Notes under the pieces: model-generated
What the model was told of the DNA's origin: nothing
The model's database searches: none
Seen by the model: only the letters and a program-made list of their open reading frames with translations
Shown: positions 18,245-29,600 of the stretch, in pieces
Numbering within the stretch: position 1 is the first letter of the stretch
Layout: each line of letters opens with the position of its first letter
NCBI GenBank assembly: GCA_947626265.1
Contig: CANQRM010000014.1
Location: 21,242 to 85,241, forward strand
Length of the DNA stretch: 64,000 nucleotides
From: an uncultured Oscillospiraceae bacterium
Lineage (GTDB): Bacteria; Bacillota; Clostridia; Oscillospirales; Oscillospiraceae
Reading direction: 5' to 3'
Position numbers and translations under genes: made by a program

Positions 18245-19507
18245 ATGCGCGCGGCGAGACAAAAATACGATCCGCATGTTCCCCCCGTGGAGCAGATAGA
18301 GCTGTCCTCCGCCCATTCCGGGCGGAGGATGACGCTGGCGGCGGTCCTGCTGGTGATGGGCGCGGCCGCGCTGGTCTATGCCATGATGCTGCTTTACGGC
18401 GCCAAGGGCGGCTGGCAGAGCATCGACGCGGAGATCACCGGCAACCTCTCCTGCGCGGGAGACTTCTCCCTCACCTATGAGCTGGGCGCGGGGGAGGAGA
18501 AGGTGAGCGCGGAGAACCGTGCCATCTCGGTGCTTTATACAAGCGCGGCGGAGCGGGCATACGTCCTCTTTGACGTGGACGCAGAGCCGGCCGGCGGCTC
18601 CCTGGCCTGGCTCAACGCTCACCCCAACGAGGACGTGGTCCTGGACCCAGCCTTGTACAGGGCGCTGGAGGAGGTAGCCGCCTCCGGGGACAGGACCCTC
18701 TATATGGGCCCCGCCTGGGGCTACTATGAGAACGTGTTCGCCTGCGGCGACGACGCCATGACGGCGGACTTCGACCCGGCACAGAATGAGGATACAAAGG
18801 CATGGTACGCCGCCTGCGCGGCCTTCGCCAATGATCCCGCGTCGGTGGATGTGGAGCTGCTGGGCGCTGATACGGTCCGGCTTAAAGTGTCGGAGGCGTA
18901 TCTGGCCTTTGCGGAGGAGAACGAGCTGGACGCCTTCCTGGACTTTGGCTGGATGAAAAACGCCTTCATCGCCGACTATCTGGCCGATACGCTTTTGGAC
19001 CACGGCTATACCCACGGGGCGCTGTCCAGCTACGACGGTTTCCACCGGTGCCTGGATGACCGGGACGTGGTGTACGGTCTGGGCATCTGGGACAGAACGG
19101 AAGGAGACCCCATCCAGGCCGCTGCCATGACCTACGCCAGCCAGCGGCGGATGGTGAGCCTTCGGGACTATCCTGTGGATGAGCAGAGCGCAGGGCGGTT
19201 TTATACCTTCCGGGACGGGCACATCCTCACCCCCTATATGGACCCGGCGGACGGGCTCACCAGGTGCGCGGTCCACGACCTGACCGGGTATTCCGACACG
19301 CTCTCCTGCGGGGAACTGGCCCTGAAGCTGGCGCCAATATACGTGGCGGACAGCCTGGATGAGGCTGCCCTGGAAGCGCTGGCCGGGGAGGGGGTCTATA
19401 CGGCCTGGTGTGAGGACGGAAAGGTCCTCTATACGGACCCGGACATAGAACTGGTGGACCTGTATGAGACGGAAGAAACGAAATACGAGACCGTCTTTGC
19501 CGGATGA
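18245..19507 (+). CDS. Membrane-anchored protein with a divergent ApbE-like domain
   Basis: A 420-residue protein of uncertain role. Residues about 29-51 (MTLAAVLLVMGAAALVYAMML) form one transmembrane anchor, so most of the chain is outside the cell. The region around FLDFGWMKNAFIADYLADTL matches the position and pattern of the ApbE motif (DLGGIAKGYAVD), and a later FRDGHILTPYMDPADGL resembles its HHILDPRTGYP segment. Glycines and metal-binding residues that ApbE needs are altered, so it may not be an active FAD:protein FMN transferase. It starts three bases after the OppF-like stop and is the last gene of the opp operon. The ApbE link is my reading of weak similarity. Confidence 0.5.
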   Translation: MRAARQKYDPHVPPVEQIELSSAHSGRRMTLAAVLLVMGAAALVYAMMLLYGAKGGWQSIDAEITGNLSCAGDFSLTYELGAGEEKVSAENRAISVLYTSAAERAYVLFDVDAEPAGGSLAWLNAHPNEDVVLDPALYRALEEVAASGDRTLYMGPAWGYYENVFACGDDAMTADFDPAQNEDTKAWYAACAAFANDPASVDVELLGADTVRLKVSEAYLAFAEENELDAFLDFGWMKNAFIADYLADTLLDHGYTHGALSSYDGFHRCLDDRDVVYGLGIWDRTEGDPIQAAAMTYASQRRMVSLRDYPVDEQSAGRFYTFRDGHILTPYMDPADGLTRCAVHDLTGYSDTLSCGELALKLAPIYVADSLDEAALEALAGEGVYTAWCEDGKVLYTDPDIELVDLYETEETKYETVFAG

Positions 19508-19517
19508 AGATCAAGCT

Positions 19518-19535
19518 GCCGCCCAAAAGGGCGGC
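19518..19535 (+). terminator. Possible weak terminator after the opp operon
   Basis: A seven-bp stem (GCCGCCC with GGGCGGC) around AAAA starts ten bases after the last stop of the operon. It has no clear T-run, so it may be only a partial terminator or a 3'-end stabiliser. Confidence 0.4.
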
Positions 19536-19610
19536 GGTATCCTCTTGTCTGTTCCCATTGGATAAAACCGATAAACAGGATAATTTTACAAGAAACGTTT
19601 TTGTGTTATA

Positions 19611-19639
19611 TTGACATTCCCCGGGGGCCGAATTATAAT
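19611..19639 (+). promoter_or_regulatory. Perfect consensus promoter of the iron-type ABC transporter operon
   Basis: TTGACA (19611-19616) and TATAAT (19634-19639) with exactly 17 bases between. It starts a leader of about 55 bases before the binding-protein gene. No clear Fur-box palindrome was seen, so regulation by iron cannot be claimed from the sequence. Confidence 0.92.
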
Positions 19640-19700
19640 ACTTGGTAAGTGACAGCAAATCATTAGCTTGTCAAAACATTATACATAAGGAGGCATTCCC

Positions 19701-20804
19701 ATGAAGAAGTATCTTGCGATGCTCCTGGCCCTGATCATGGTCCTGGCGCTGGCCGTCCCCGCGATGGCCGCCGAGGAGACCGAGTTCGATCCGGACCTGG
19801 TCGCCGCCGCCCAGGAAGAGGGCGAGCTGGTGGTCTACGGTTCCTGCGAGGAGCCCTACCTGGCCGCCGCTGCGGAGAAGTTCCAGGAGATGTTCGGCAT
19901 CGAGGTCGCCTATCAGCGCCTGTCCACCGGCGAGGTCCAGGCGAAGATCGAGGAGGAGAACGGCAACCCCTCCGCTGACGTCTGGTTCGGCGGCACCACC
20001 GACCCCTACAACGTGGTCGCGGCCGAGGGCCTGCTGGAGCCCTATGAGGCCACCAACGCCAGCCACCTGACCGGCGACCAGTACAAGCACGCCGAGGGCA
20101 TGTGGTACGGCATCTACAAGGGCATCCTGGGCATCATGGTCAACAAGGATGAGCTGGAGCGCATGGAGCTGCCCATCCCCGAGGACTGGGCCGACCTGAC
20201 CGACCCCCAGTATAAGGGCCTCATCTGGATGTCCAACTATAATACCGCCGGCACCGCCAAGCTGGTCATCAACACCATGATCCAGAAGTACGGCCACGAC
20301 GAGGGCATCCAGTACCTGGTAGACCTGGACAAGAACATCGAGGTCTATACCAAGTCCGGCTCCGGTCCGTCCAAGAACATCGGCACCGGTGAGTGCGTCA
20401 TCGGCATCGGCTTCCTGCATGACGGCATCACCCAGATCATCGACAACGGCTACGAGAACGTCCAGCTGATCATCCCCTCCAGCGGCACCTCCTTCGAGAT
20501 CGGCGCCACCGCCATCTTCAAGGGCGCGGCCCATCCCAACGCCGCCAAGCTCTGGATCGAGTATGCTCTGAGCCCTGAGTGCGTCAACCAGGCCAAGGAT
20601 ACCGGCTCCTACCAGTTCCTGGTCATCGACAACGCCGAGCAGCCCGAGCAGGCCGCCGAATTCGGCCTGGACCCCGAGAACGTCATGGAGTATGACTTCG
20701 AGGACGCCACCAACAACATCGGCACCTATGTGGAAGAGGTCATGGAGGCCTTGGCCAACGCCGGCGCCGACACCGAGGACGCCGGTCGTTTCCAGACCGA
20801 GTGA
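19701..20804 (+). CDS. ABC transporter substrate-binding protein, ferric-iron (FbpA/AfuA) type
   Basis: A 367-residue exported binding protein. The signal peptide ends near AMAAEET; there is no lipobox cysteine. The mature protein opens with LVAAAQEEGELVVYGS, typical of family 1 (Fe3+-type) binding proteins, and contains GNPSADVWFGGTTDPY and IGATAIFKGAAHPNAAKLW. AAGGAGG precedes the ATG. With the fused two-domain permease and single ATPase downstream, it forms a classic FbpABC-like importer. The family also includes phosphonate, thiamine and polyol-phosphate binders, so ferric iron is only the likeliest ligand. Confidence 0.85.
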   Translation: MKKYLAMLLALIMVLALAVPAMAAEETEFDPDLVAAAQEEGELVVYGSCEEPYLAAAAEKFQEMFGIEVAYQRLSTGEVQAKIEEENGNPSADVWFGGTTDPYNVVAAEGLLEPYEATNASHLTGDQYKHAEGMWYGIYKGILGIMVNKDELERMELPIPEDWADLTDPQYKGLIWMSNYNTAGTAKLVINTMIQKYGHDEGIQYLVDLDKNIEVYTKSGSGPSKNIGTGECVIGIGFLHDGITQIIDNGYENVQLIIPSSGTSFEIGATAIFKGAAHPNAAKLWIEYALSPECVNQAKDTGSYQFLVIDNAEQPEQAAEFGLDPENVMEYDFEDATNNIGTYVEEVMEALANAGADTEDAGRFQTE

Positions 20805-20839
20805 GTTTTGCCCCGGTTTGATATGAACTGAACCTGCGG

Positions 20840-20869
20840 CGGGGGATGGCGCGTATGCCCCATCCCCCG
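20840..20869 (+). other. GC-rich hairpin between binding-protein and permease genes
   Basis: A ten-bp stem (CGGGGGATGG with CCATCCCCCG) 35 bases after the binding-protein stop, followed by only TTT. It resembles the intergenic hairpin in the opp operon and probably stabilises the upstream message or partly terminates. Confidence 0.55.
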
Positions 20870-20904
20870 TTTCCCATTATTGAGAGGAGAGAGGAGGGAC
20901 CAAT

Positions 20905-22617
20905 ATGGCGAGGAGCCAGAGCGCGTCGCTGGACCGGAAAAAGCTGATGGCCGACCCTGTGATGGTGGGCACCATCGTGGTGCTCATCACGTTCCTGACG
21001 CTGTTCATCCTGTACCCCCTGGCCATCCTGCTGGTGGACAGCGTTTACGGCGACAACGGCCTGACGCTGGACATCTTCAAGAGGGTCATGGCCATGTCGA
21101 ACTTCCGCAAGGCCATCACCAACACTTTGAAAGTGGGTTTCCTGGTTGGTCTGCTGTCGGCGGCGGTAGGCCTGCTGTTCGCCTACGTGGAGGTCTACGT
21201 GAAGGTGGGCCGGGGCGTGGGCGGCCTTTTCAAGGTAGTGTCCATGCTGCCGGTGGTCTCGCCTCCCTTCGTGCTGAGCCTTTCCATGATCATGCTCTTC
21301 GGCAAGGCGGGGCTCATCACCCGGTTTTTGCTGCACATCTACGACAACAGCGTATACGGCTTCTGGGGCATCGTCATCGTCCAGACCCTGACCTTCTTCC
21401 CGGTCTGCTATATGATGCTCAAGGGCCTTCTGAAGAACATAGACCCCTCCCTGGAGGAGGCGGCCCGGGATATGGGCGCGGGGCGGATGAAGGTGTTCAC
21501 CAGCGTGACGCTGCCCCTGCTGCTGCCGGGCCTCGGTAACGCCTTTCTCGTCACGTTCATCGAGTCCATCGCGGACTTCGCCAACCCCATGATCATCGGC
21601 GGGTCCTACGACACCCTGGCGACGACCATTTACTTACAGATCACCGGCGCCTACGACAAGCAGGGCGCGGCGGCCATGGCCGTGGTGCTGCTGACCATCA
21701 CGCTTCTGATGTTCGCGGTGCAGAAGTATTACCTGGAGGCCAAGACGGCCGCCACCCTCACGGGCAAGGCCTCCCGGGGCCGTATGCTCATCGAGGACAA
21801 GAGCGTGACCCGTCCGCTGACGCTTCTGTGCTCCCTGGCCGCGGCCTTCGTCATCATGATGTATCTTTGCGTGCCCATCGGCGCGCTGTTCCCCACGTGG
21901 GGCTATAAGTTCACCCCGCTGACCTTCAAGTGGTTTGGCCAGGTGTTCACCCGCTACAAGGGCTTCAAGGCCTTTACGGACTCCTTTGTCCTGAGCCTCA
22001 TCTCCGCCCCCATCACGGCGCTTCTGAGCATGATCATCTCCTATCTCGTGGTGAAGCGGAAGTTCAAGGCAAAGGGCTTTATCGAGGCGGTATCCATGCT
22101 GGCCATGGCCGTGCCCGGCACGGTGCTGGGCGTGGGATATATCCGGGGCTTCTCGGGCGGCCTTTTCCACACGGGGCTCCTGCAGGGCATCTACGGCAGC
22201 GCCGCCATCCTCATCATCGTGTTCGTGGTCCGGTCCCTGCCCACGGGCACAAGAAGCGGCATCTCCGCCCTGCGGCAGATCGACAAATCTATCGAAGAGT
22301 CGGCCTATGACATGGGCGCGGACAGCTTCAAGGTGTTCATGACCGTGACGCTGCCGCTCATCAAGGACTCGTTCCTCTCCGGCCTCGTCACCGCCTTTGT
22401 CCGGAGCATCACCGCCATCTCCGCCATCATCCTGCTGGTGACGCCGCAGTTTCTGCTCATCACCGTGCAGATCAACGAGTTCGCGGAGAAGGGCTCCTAT
22501 TCCATCGCCTGCGCCTTCGCCACCATACTGATACTCATCACCTACGGCGCGGTGCTTTTGATGAATTTGTTCATCCGCTTTTTCGGCACCAGCAGAAAGC
22601 TAAAGGAGGATGCGTGA
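20905..22617 (+). CDS. ABC transporter permease, FbpB type with two fused permease domains
   Basis: A 570-residue polytopic membrane protein holding two tandem BPD_transp_1 units. TM1 begins at GTIVVLITFLTLFILYPLAI. Each half has its EAA loop: EEAARDMGAGRMKVFTSVTL near residue 185 and EESAYDMGADSFKVFMTVTL near residue 465. This arrangement is typical of ferric-iron type permeases. GAGGAGGG lies before the ATG. It is paired with the binding protein upstream and ATPase downstream. Confidence 0.93.
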   Translation: MARSQSASLDRKKLMADPVMVGTIVVLITFLTLFILYPLAILLVDSVYGDNGLTLDIFKRVMAMSNFRKAITNTLKVGFLVGLLSAAVGLLFAYVEVYVKVGRGVGGLFKVVSMLPVVSPPFVLSLSMIMLFGKAGLITRFLLHIYDNSVYGFWGIVIVQTLTFFPVCYMMLKGLLKNIDPSLEEAARDMGAGRMKVFTSVTLPLLLPGLGNAFLVTFIESIADFANPMIIGGSYDTLATTIYLQITGAYDKQGAAAMAVVLLTITLLMFAVQKYYLEAKTAATLTGKASRGRMLIEDKSVTRPLTLLCSLAAAFVIMMYLCVPIGALFPTWGYKFTPLTFKWFGQVFTRYKGFKAFTDSFVLSLISAPITALLSMIISYLVVKRKFKAKGFIEAVSMLAMAVPGTVLGVGYIRGFSGGLFHTGLLQGIYGSAAILIIVFVVRSLPTGTRSGISALRQIDKSIEESAYDMGADSFKVFMTVTLPLIKDSFLSGLVTAFVRSITAISAIILLVTPQFLLITVQINEFAEKGSYSIACAFATILILITYGAVLLMNLFIRFFGTSRKLKEDA

Positions 22618-22618
22618 T

Positions 22619-23695
<1,077 letters not shown>

Positions 23696-23702
23696 AAGGC
23701 AT

Positions 23703-23733
23703 GGAGGCCGCCTGACGGCGGCCTCCGTTTTTT
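23703..23733 (+). terminator. Rho-independent terminator after the iron-type ABC operon
   Basis: A perfect ten-bp GC-rich stem (GGAGGCCGCC with GGCGGCCTCC), a TGAC loop and six T residues. It ends four bases before the next open reading frame. Confidence 0.95.
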
Positions 23734-23736
23734 GTC

Positions 23737-25368
23737 ATGAGAGAAAACAAAATGATACAGTCTTGGCTGGACACCGCGGCCCGGGACGAGCCGGTGTGGA
23801 TAGGCGATGTGCGGAAGGCTGCCGGGCAGGACCCCAACGCTGTGCGCATCATTGCCCGGCTCTTGCGGTCCGACGGCGGCACGGTGGACTTCACCGTCCC
23901 CATTCCCCGGACGGAGACGGTTGAGGGACTGCATTTCGTCTGGGAGTACCTGCGGGCGTCCGTTTTCAACATCCTCGCCGTCCACGGGGGACAGGCCCTG
24001 CGGCTTATCTATGACTGGGACATGTACACCGTCGGCCTGGTGCGGATGCTGCCGGGCGCGTTCCAGGTCATACAGGAGCGGCGCAGCGGGTATGGCAAAG
24101 CTGTCAGCGTGGCGAACCGGATCAATCGCGCCTTGGGCGGCAGGGCGTTCAATATTATCTATACCGATAAGCAGCACCGCTTTCCCGCGCCGGAGCCCCA
24201 TTCTCTGGAGGGCGGCGCGGAGCTTGCCCGGCGCCTGAAAGCGGCGGCGGAAAGGGCGGAGCGGGGCCTTTACTGCGGCGTGGACGTGGGGGGTACGGAT
24301 GTAAAACTGGTCTTGGCACGGGACGGAAATCTGCTGGACGTGCGGGTGCTGGACTGGGATCCCTCCCAAAGCCCCACGGCGGAGGGCATCATCAGACCCC
24401 TCATGGCCTTCATCCGGGGCGCGCTGGACGAGGCCGCTCCCGGCCAAAAGCCGGATGGGCTGGGCGTCAGCTTTCCCGACGTGGTGATCCGGGACCGGAT
24501 CGTGGGCGGCGAGACACCAAAGACCAAGAGCATGCGGGAGCACGCGGCGGACTACGAGGCGGAGTTTTCAAAGCTCACGGGCCTGAAGGATACCTTGGCG
24601 GCACTCTGCGCGCCGGGGGCGCCGGTGCGCATCATCAACGACGGCCACATGGCCGCCTTCACTGCGGCCATGGAGATGGCCCATGGGGGCCGGGAAGGGG
24701 AACTGGCCCGGGGCGTCATCGCCCACACCTTGGGAACGGACCTGGGCACCGGGTGGCTGGAGCCGGACGGCTCTGTGCCGGAGGGGCCTATGGAACTGTA
24801 CGACCTGCTCCTGGACCTGGGGAGCGTCCCCAGCCGGGCGCTGGACAGCACGGACCTGCGGTCCGTGCGCAACGAAAACTCGGGCCTGCCAGGGGCCCGG
24901 CGGTATATGGGCCAGGCGGCGGCCTTTAGGCTTGCGTGGGCGCTGGACCCATCCTTGCTGGACGGCTATGTGGTCCGGGAGGGGGAGAGCGTGCGCATCC
25001 GCGCCTGGCCCGACATGCGAAAGCCATGTTTGGAACACCTCATGCAAAAGGCGGAGGAGGGCCATCCCGCGGCCCGGGAGGTATTCCGCCGCATCGGGAC
25101 CCATCTGGGCCAGGTATGCCGGGAGGAGGACTGGCTGCTGCGGCCGGGTACGGATATCCGCTGGCTCTTCGGCCGGTTCGTGAAGAGCCCGGCCTGCTTC
25201 GATCTGCTGCGGGAGGGGTGCGCGTCCGTCGCGCCCCATATCCGGCTGGAGGCGGCGGACGAGGGCCTTGCCAATACGCCCGTCATGAAAGGGCTGGCCC
25301 GGCAGGGCGCCGGCGCGGTGGCCCAGTACGGCCAGGCGGTGGGCGCTTTATACTATGCGCTGTTTTGA
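23737..25368 (+). CDS. ROK/ASKHA-like protein of unknown function
   Basis: A 543-residue soluble protein. Residues from about 181 contain GVDVGGTDVKLVLARDG, the phosphate-1 motif of ROK sugar kinases and related actin-fold ATPases, and later GLGVSFPDVVI and IAHTLGTDLGTGW resemble the phosphate-2 and adenosine regions. The first 180 residues have no recognised domain; the zinc-binding cysteines of ROK kinases are not evident. ATG 23737 or 23752 could be the start; neither has a good ribosome binding site, and the frame begins right after a terminator. It stands alone before the pyr operon. It could be a sugar kinase or a regulator; the substrate is unknown. Confidence 0.6.
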   Translation: MRENKMIQSWLDTAARDEPVWIGDVRKAAGQDPNAVRIIARLLRSDGGTVDFTVPIPRTETVEGLHFVWEYLRASVFNILAVHGGQALRLIYDWDMYTVGLVRMLPGAFQVIQERRSGYGKAVSVANRINRALGGRAFNIIYTDKQHRFPAPEPHSLEGGAELARRLKAAAERAERGLYCGVDVGGTDVKLVLARDGNLLDVRVLDWDPSQSPTAEGIIRPLMAFIRGALDEAAPGQKPDGLGVSFPDVVIRDRIVGGETPKTKSMREHAADYEAEFSKLTGLKDTLAALCAPGAPVRIINDGHMAAFTAAMEMAHGGREGELARGVIAHTLGTDLGTGWLEPDGSVPEGPMELYDLLLDLGSVPSRALDSTDLRSVRNENSGLPGARRYMGQAAAFRLAWALDPSLLDGYVVREGESVRIRAWPDMRKPCLEHLMQKAEEGHPAAREVFRRIGTHLGQVCREEDWLLRPGTDIRWLFGRFVKSPACFDLLREGCASVAPHIRLEAADEGLANTPVMKGLARQGAGAVAQYGQAVGALYYALF

Positions 25369-25390
25369 CGGAATTTGTTTGGCTCTGCCG

Positions 25391-25419
25391 TTGACAAGCA
25401 GGACCACACATGGTATAAT
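25391..25419 (+). promoter_or_regulatory. Perfect consensus promoter of the pyrimidine operon
   Basis: TTGACA (25391-25396) and TATAAT (25414-25419) with 17 bases between. The start site would be near 25426, leaving a leader of about 30 bases with GGGGGG as ribosome binding site. That is too short for a PyrR-type attenuator, so pyrimidine control by leader termination is not visible here. Confidence 0.92.
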
Positions 25420-25454
25420 GCCCGCCAATGGATACCATATAAGGGGGGCTGGAC

Positions 25455-26660
25455 ATGGGCGCGGTCAATAATTTCGCTTTCTTCCCTGCGTCGCTGTCTC
25501 TCCGTTGTCCCGGCTTCGGCGGGACCGCCATTCCCTTTTTGAAGGACAAAGGTGAATATGCCGTTTTTCCCGGCTTTTGCGATGTGCATGTGCATTTCCG
25601 CGAGCCGGGATTTTCTTATAAAGAGACCGTCGCCGCCGGCTCCGCCGCCGCGGCCCATGGGGGCTACACCGCCGTGTGCACCATGCCGAATCTGAACCCG
25701 GTGCCGGACGGCCCGGAGACGCTGGCGGTCCAGGAGGATATAATCCGCCGGGACGCAGTGGTACACGTCTATCCCTACGGCGCCATCACGGCGGGGGAGA
25801 TGGGGGAGCGTCTGGCGGACATGGCCGGCATGACCGGAGCCATCGCCTTTTCCGACGACGGCCGGGGCGTCCAGTCGGAGGACATGATGCGCGCGGCCAT
25901 GACAGAAGCCAAGCGCTTGGGCAAGATCATCGCCGCCCATTGCGAGGTCAATTCTCTGCTCCATGGCGGCTATATCCACGACGGAGCCTATGCCGCCGCC
26001 CACGGCCACAGGGGCATATCCTCCGAGAGCGAGTGGCGGGAGATAGAGCGGGATCTCCGGCTCGCGAAGGAGACAGGCTGCGCCTATCACGTGTGCCACA
26101 TCTCCACGAAGGAGAGCGTGGCCCTCATCCGGGCCGCCAAGGCCGGGGGAGTGGATGTCACCTGCGAGACCGGGCCCCACTATCTCATATTGGACGAGAA
26201 CGAGCTCGAAGAGGACGGGCGGTTCAAGATGAACCCGCCCCTGCGGTCCAAGGCAGACCGGGAGGCGCTGATGGAGGGGCTTCTGGACGGGACCATAGAT
26301 ATGATCGCCACGGACCACGCCCCCCACAGCCGGGAGGAGAAATCCCGGGGCCTCGCCGGCAGCGCCATGGGCATCGTGGGGCTGGAGACCGCCTTCCCGG
26401 CACTGTATACGTATCTGGTAAAGCCGGGTATCCTGAGCCTGGACAGGCTCATGGAGCTCATGGTCTACAACCCCCGGAAGCGGTTCCACATCCCCCTGGG
26501 GGAGGATTACACGGTGTGGGAGCTGGGAAAGCGCGTCACCGTGGACCCGGAGCAATTCCTCTCCAAGGGCCGGGCCACGCCCTTCGCCGGGCGGGAGCTT
26601 TACGGCGTCTGCCGGCTCACCGTCTGCGGCGGAAAAGTGGTCTACAGAAACGAAGAATAA
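25455..26660 (+). CDS. pyrC: Dihydroorotase
   Basis: A 401-residue class I dihydroorotase, the third step of UMP synthesis (carbamoyl-aspartate to dihydroorotate). The metal motif DVHVHFREPGF is near residue 40; further ligands lie in HCEVNSLLHGG, YHVCHISTKE and MIATDHAPHSREEK. It is the first gene of the pyr operon. It is slightly shorter than the typical 420-430 residues because the N-terminal strand region is compact. Confidence 0.93.
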   Translation: MGAVNNFAFFPASLSLRCPGFGGTAIPFLKDKGEYAVFPGFCDVHVHFREPGFSYKETVAAGSAAAAHGGYTAVCTMPNLNPVPDGPETLAVQEDIIRRDAVVHVYPYGAITAGEMGERLADMAGMTGAIAFSDDGRGVQSEDMMRAAMTEAKRLGKIIAAHCEVNSLLHGGYIHDGAYAAAHGHRGISSESEWREIERDLRLAKETGCAYHVCHISTKESVALIRAAKAGGVDVTCETGPHYLILDENELEEDGRFKMNPPLRSKADREALMEGLLDGTIDMIATDHAPHSREEKSRGLAGSAMGIVGLETAFPALYTYLVKPGILSLDRLMELMVYNPRKRFHIPLGEDYTVWELGKRVTVDPEQFLSKGRATPFAGRELYGVCRLTVCGGKVVYRNEE

Positions 26661-26686
26661 TACGTTAGATATATTTGGAGGCGCAC

Positions 26687-29600
26687 ATGGCAAAGAGAAC
26701 GGACATCAAAAAGGTGCTCATCATCGGCTCCGGCCCCATCGTCATCGGTCAGGCGGCGGAGTTCGACTACGCCGGGACCCAGGCGTGCCTGGCCCTGAAG
26801 GAGGAGGGGTATGAGGTCATCCTCTGCAACTCCAACCCCGCCACCATCATGACGGACACCGCCATCGCCGATAAGGTGTACATGGAGCCGCTTACCCTGG
26901 AATACGTGGCAAAGATATTGCGCTACGAGCGGCCCGACGCCATCATCCCCGGCATCGGCGGCCAGACGGGCCTGAACCTTGCCATGCAGCTGGAAAAGAA
27001 GGGCGTGCTCCGGGAGTGCCGGGTGGAGCTTCTGGGCACCCCCAGCCGCAGCATCGAGCGGGCGGAGGACCGGGAGATGTTCAAGGAGATGTGCCAGTCC
27101 ATCGGCGAGCCCGTCATCCCCTCGGAGATCACTTATTCCATCGACGAGGCCAAAAAGGCCGCGGCGGAGATCGGCTACCCGGTCGTCCTGCGGCCCGCCT
27201 TCACCCTGGGCGGCACCGGCGGCGGTTTTGCCAACAATGAGGATGAACTCATTGAGATCGGCCTCAACGCCTTCAAGCTGTCACCGGTGCATCAGGTGCT
27301 GATAGAGAAGAGCGTGAAGGGCTATAAGGAGATAGAGTTCGAGGTCATGCGGGACTCCAACGACCACACCATCACCATCTGCGGCATGGAGAACGTGGAC
27401 CCGGTGGGGGTGCATACCGGCGACTCCATCGTGGTGGCGCCCATCCTGTCCCTGAGCGATAAGGACCTCAAGATGCTCAACGACAGCGCTATCAAGATCA
27501 TCCGGGAGCTGAAGATAGAGGGCGGCTGCAACGTCCAGTTTGCCCTGCACCCCGAGACAAGCGAGTATTACCTCATTGAGGTCAACCCCCGTGTCAGCCG
27601 GTCCTCGGCCCTGGCTTCCAAGGCCAGCGGCTATCCCATCGCCCGGGTCACCGCCAAGATCGCCATGGGCATGGCCCTGGAGGACATCCCCGTGGCCGGC
27701 GGCACCGCCGCCATCGAGCCCAGTCTGGACTACATCGTGGCCAAGTTCCCCCGGTTCCCCTTCGACAAGTTTGCCGACGCCCCCAACACCCTGGGCACCC
27801 AGATGAAGGCCACCGGCGAGGTCATGGGCATCGGCTCCAACCTGGAGGAGTGCTTTTTGAAGTCCGTCCGCTCCCTGGAGACGGGCGTGTGCCACTTCCA
27901 CATGGCCAAGTTCGACGGCAAGTCCGACGATGAGCTGCTGGACTATATCCAGGACTTCCGGGACGACGGCATCTTCGCCGCGGCGGAGCTGCTGCGCCGG
28001 GGCGAGAGCGTGAAGAAGCTCCATAAGATCACCATGATAACGGAGCTGTTTTTGGAATCCATCAAGAAGATCGTGGACATGGAAAAGACCCTGGCGGCGC
28101 ACATCAACGACGTGGACGTACTGCGTAAGGCCAAGGTCATGGGCTTTTCCGATAAGTATATCGCGGGGCTTTGGAACCTCACCGAGGTGGAGGTATACGA
28201 AAAGCGCAAGGCCCGGGGCATCACCCCGGTGTTCCGCATGGTGGACACCCTCCATACGGGCAAGTATATCGCCTACCTCTATTCCTCCTATTCGGGGGAG
28301 AATGATTCACGTCTGACTGAGAAGAAAAAGATCGTGGTCCTGGGGGCCGGGCCAATCCGCATCGGCCAGGGCGTGGAATTCGACTACTCCACCGTCCACG
28401 CCGTGCAGACCATCAAAAAGGCCGGGTATGAGGCTATCATCATCAACAATAACCCGGAGACTGTCTCCACCGACTACACCACCGCCGACAAGCTCTACTT
28501 CGAGCCCCTGACGCCGGAGGACGCCATGGCCATCATCGACTTTGAGCAGCCGGAGGGGGTCATCGCTTCTCTGGGCGGCCAGACGGCCATCAACCTGGCC
28601 CAGCCGCTGATGGACCGGGGCGTCAACATCATCGGTACGGACTGTGCCGCCATCGAGCGGGCGGAGAACCGGGACAGCTTCGAGAAGATCCTCAAGGACC
28701 TCGCCATCCCCCAGCCCATGGGCCGGGCGGTGACGAAGATATCCGACGGCGTGAAGGCCGCGGCGGAGATAGGCTATCCCGTGCTGGTAAGGCCCAGCTT
28801 CGTACTGGGCGGCCGGGCCATGCAGATCGTGGCGGATGAGGAGCAGCTGCGGCATTATCTCAAGACCGCCGTGGAGATCGACGCGGACAAGCCCGTGCTG
28901 GTGGACAAGTACATCCAGGGCAAGGAAGTGGAGGTGGACGCCATCTGCGACGGCCGGGATGTGTTCGTGCCAGGCATCATGGAGCTTGTGGAGCGCACCG
29001 GCATCCACTCCGGCGACTCCATCAGCGTCTATCCCACCTTCTCCGTGTCCGACAAGGTGAAGGGCGTCATCCTGCAGTACGCCAAGAAACTGGGTCTCGG
29101 CATCGGCATCGTGGGGCTATATAACATCCAATTCATCGTTGACCGGCACGACGACGTGTACGTGATAGAGGTGAATCCCCGGTCCTCCCGGACCGTGCCC
29201 TTCCTCTCCAAGGCCACGGGGTACTCCCTTGCCGATATCGCAACGGAGGTCATCCTGGGCAAGGGGCTCAAGGAGCAGGGCATCTTCGACCTCTATCCCC
29301 AGGAGAAGGAGCGGTACTATGTGAAGGTGCCGGTGTTCTCCTTCAACAAGATCAAGGGCATGGACGCGTACCTCTCCCCGGAGATGAAGTCCACCGGCGA
29401 GGCCATCGGCTACGATAACTCCCTGACCCGCGCCCTCTTCAAGGCCCTGCAGGCCGGGGGCATGCGGCTGCAGAATTACGGCACCGTGTTCGCTACCATC
29501 GCCCGGGGGGACCAGCCGGAGGCCCTGCCGCTGATACGCAGGTTTTATAACATGGGCTTCAACATCGAGGCCACGCCGGGCACGGCGGCCTTTCTCAAAG

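Noticed and set aside
16907..19276. Minus-strand open frame of 789 codons opposite the OppF-like and ApbE-like genes
   Set aside because: It is a shadow of two plus-strand genes with clear motifs or start signals and has no sensible domain content.
25369..25454. Possible PyrR attenuator or riboswitch before pyrC
   Set aside because: The leader from the predicted start is only about 30 bases with no terminator or anti-terminator stem.
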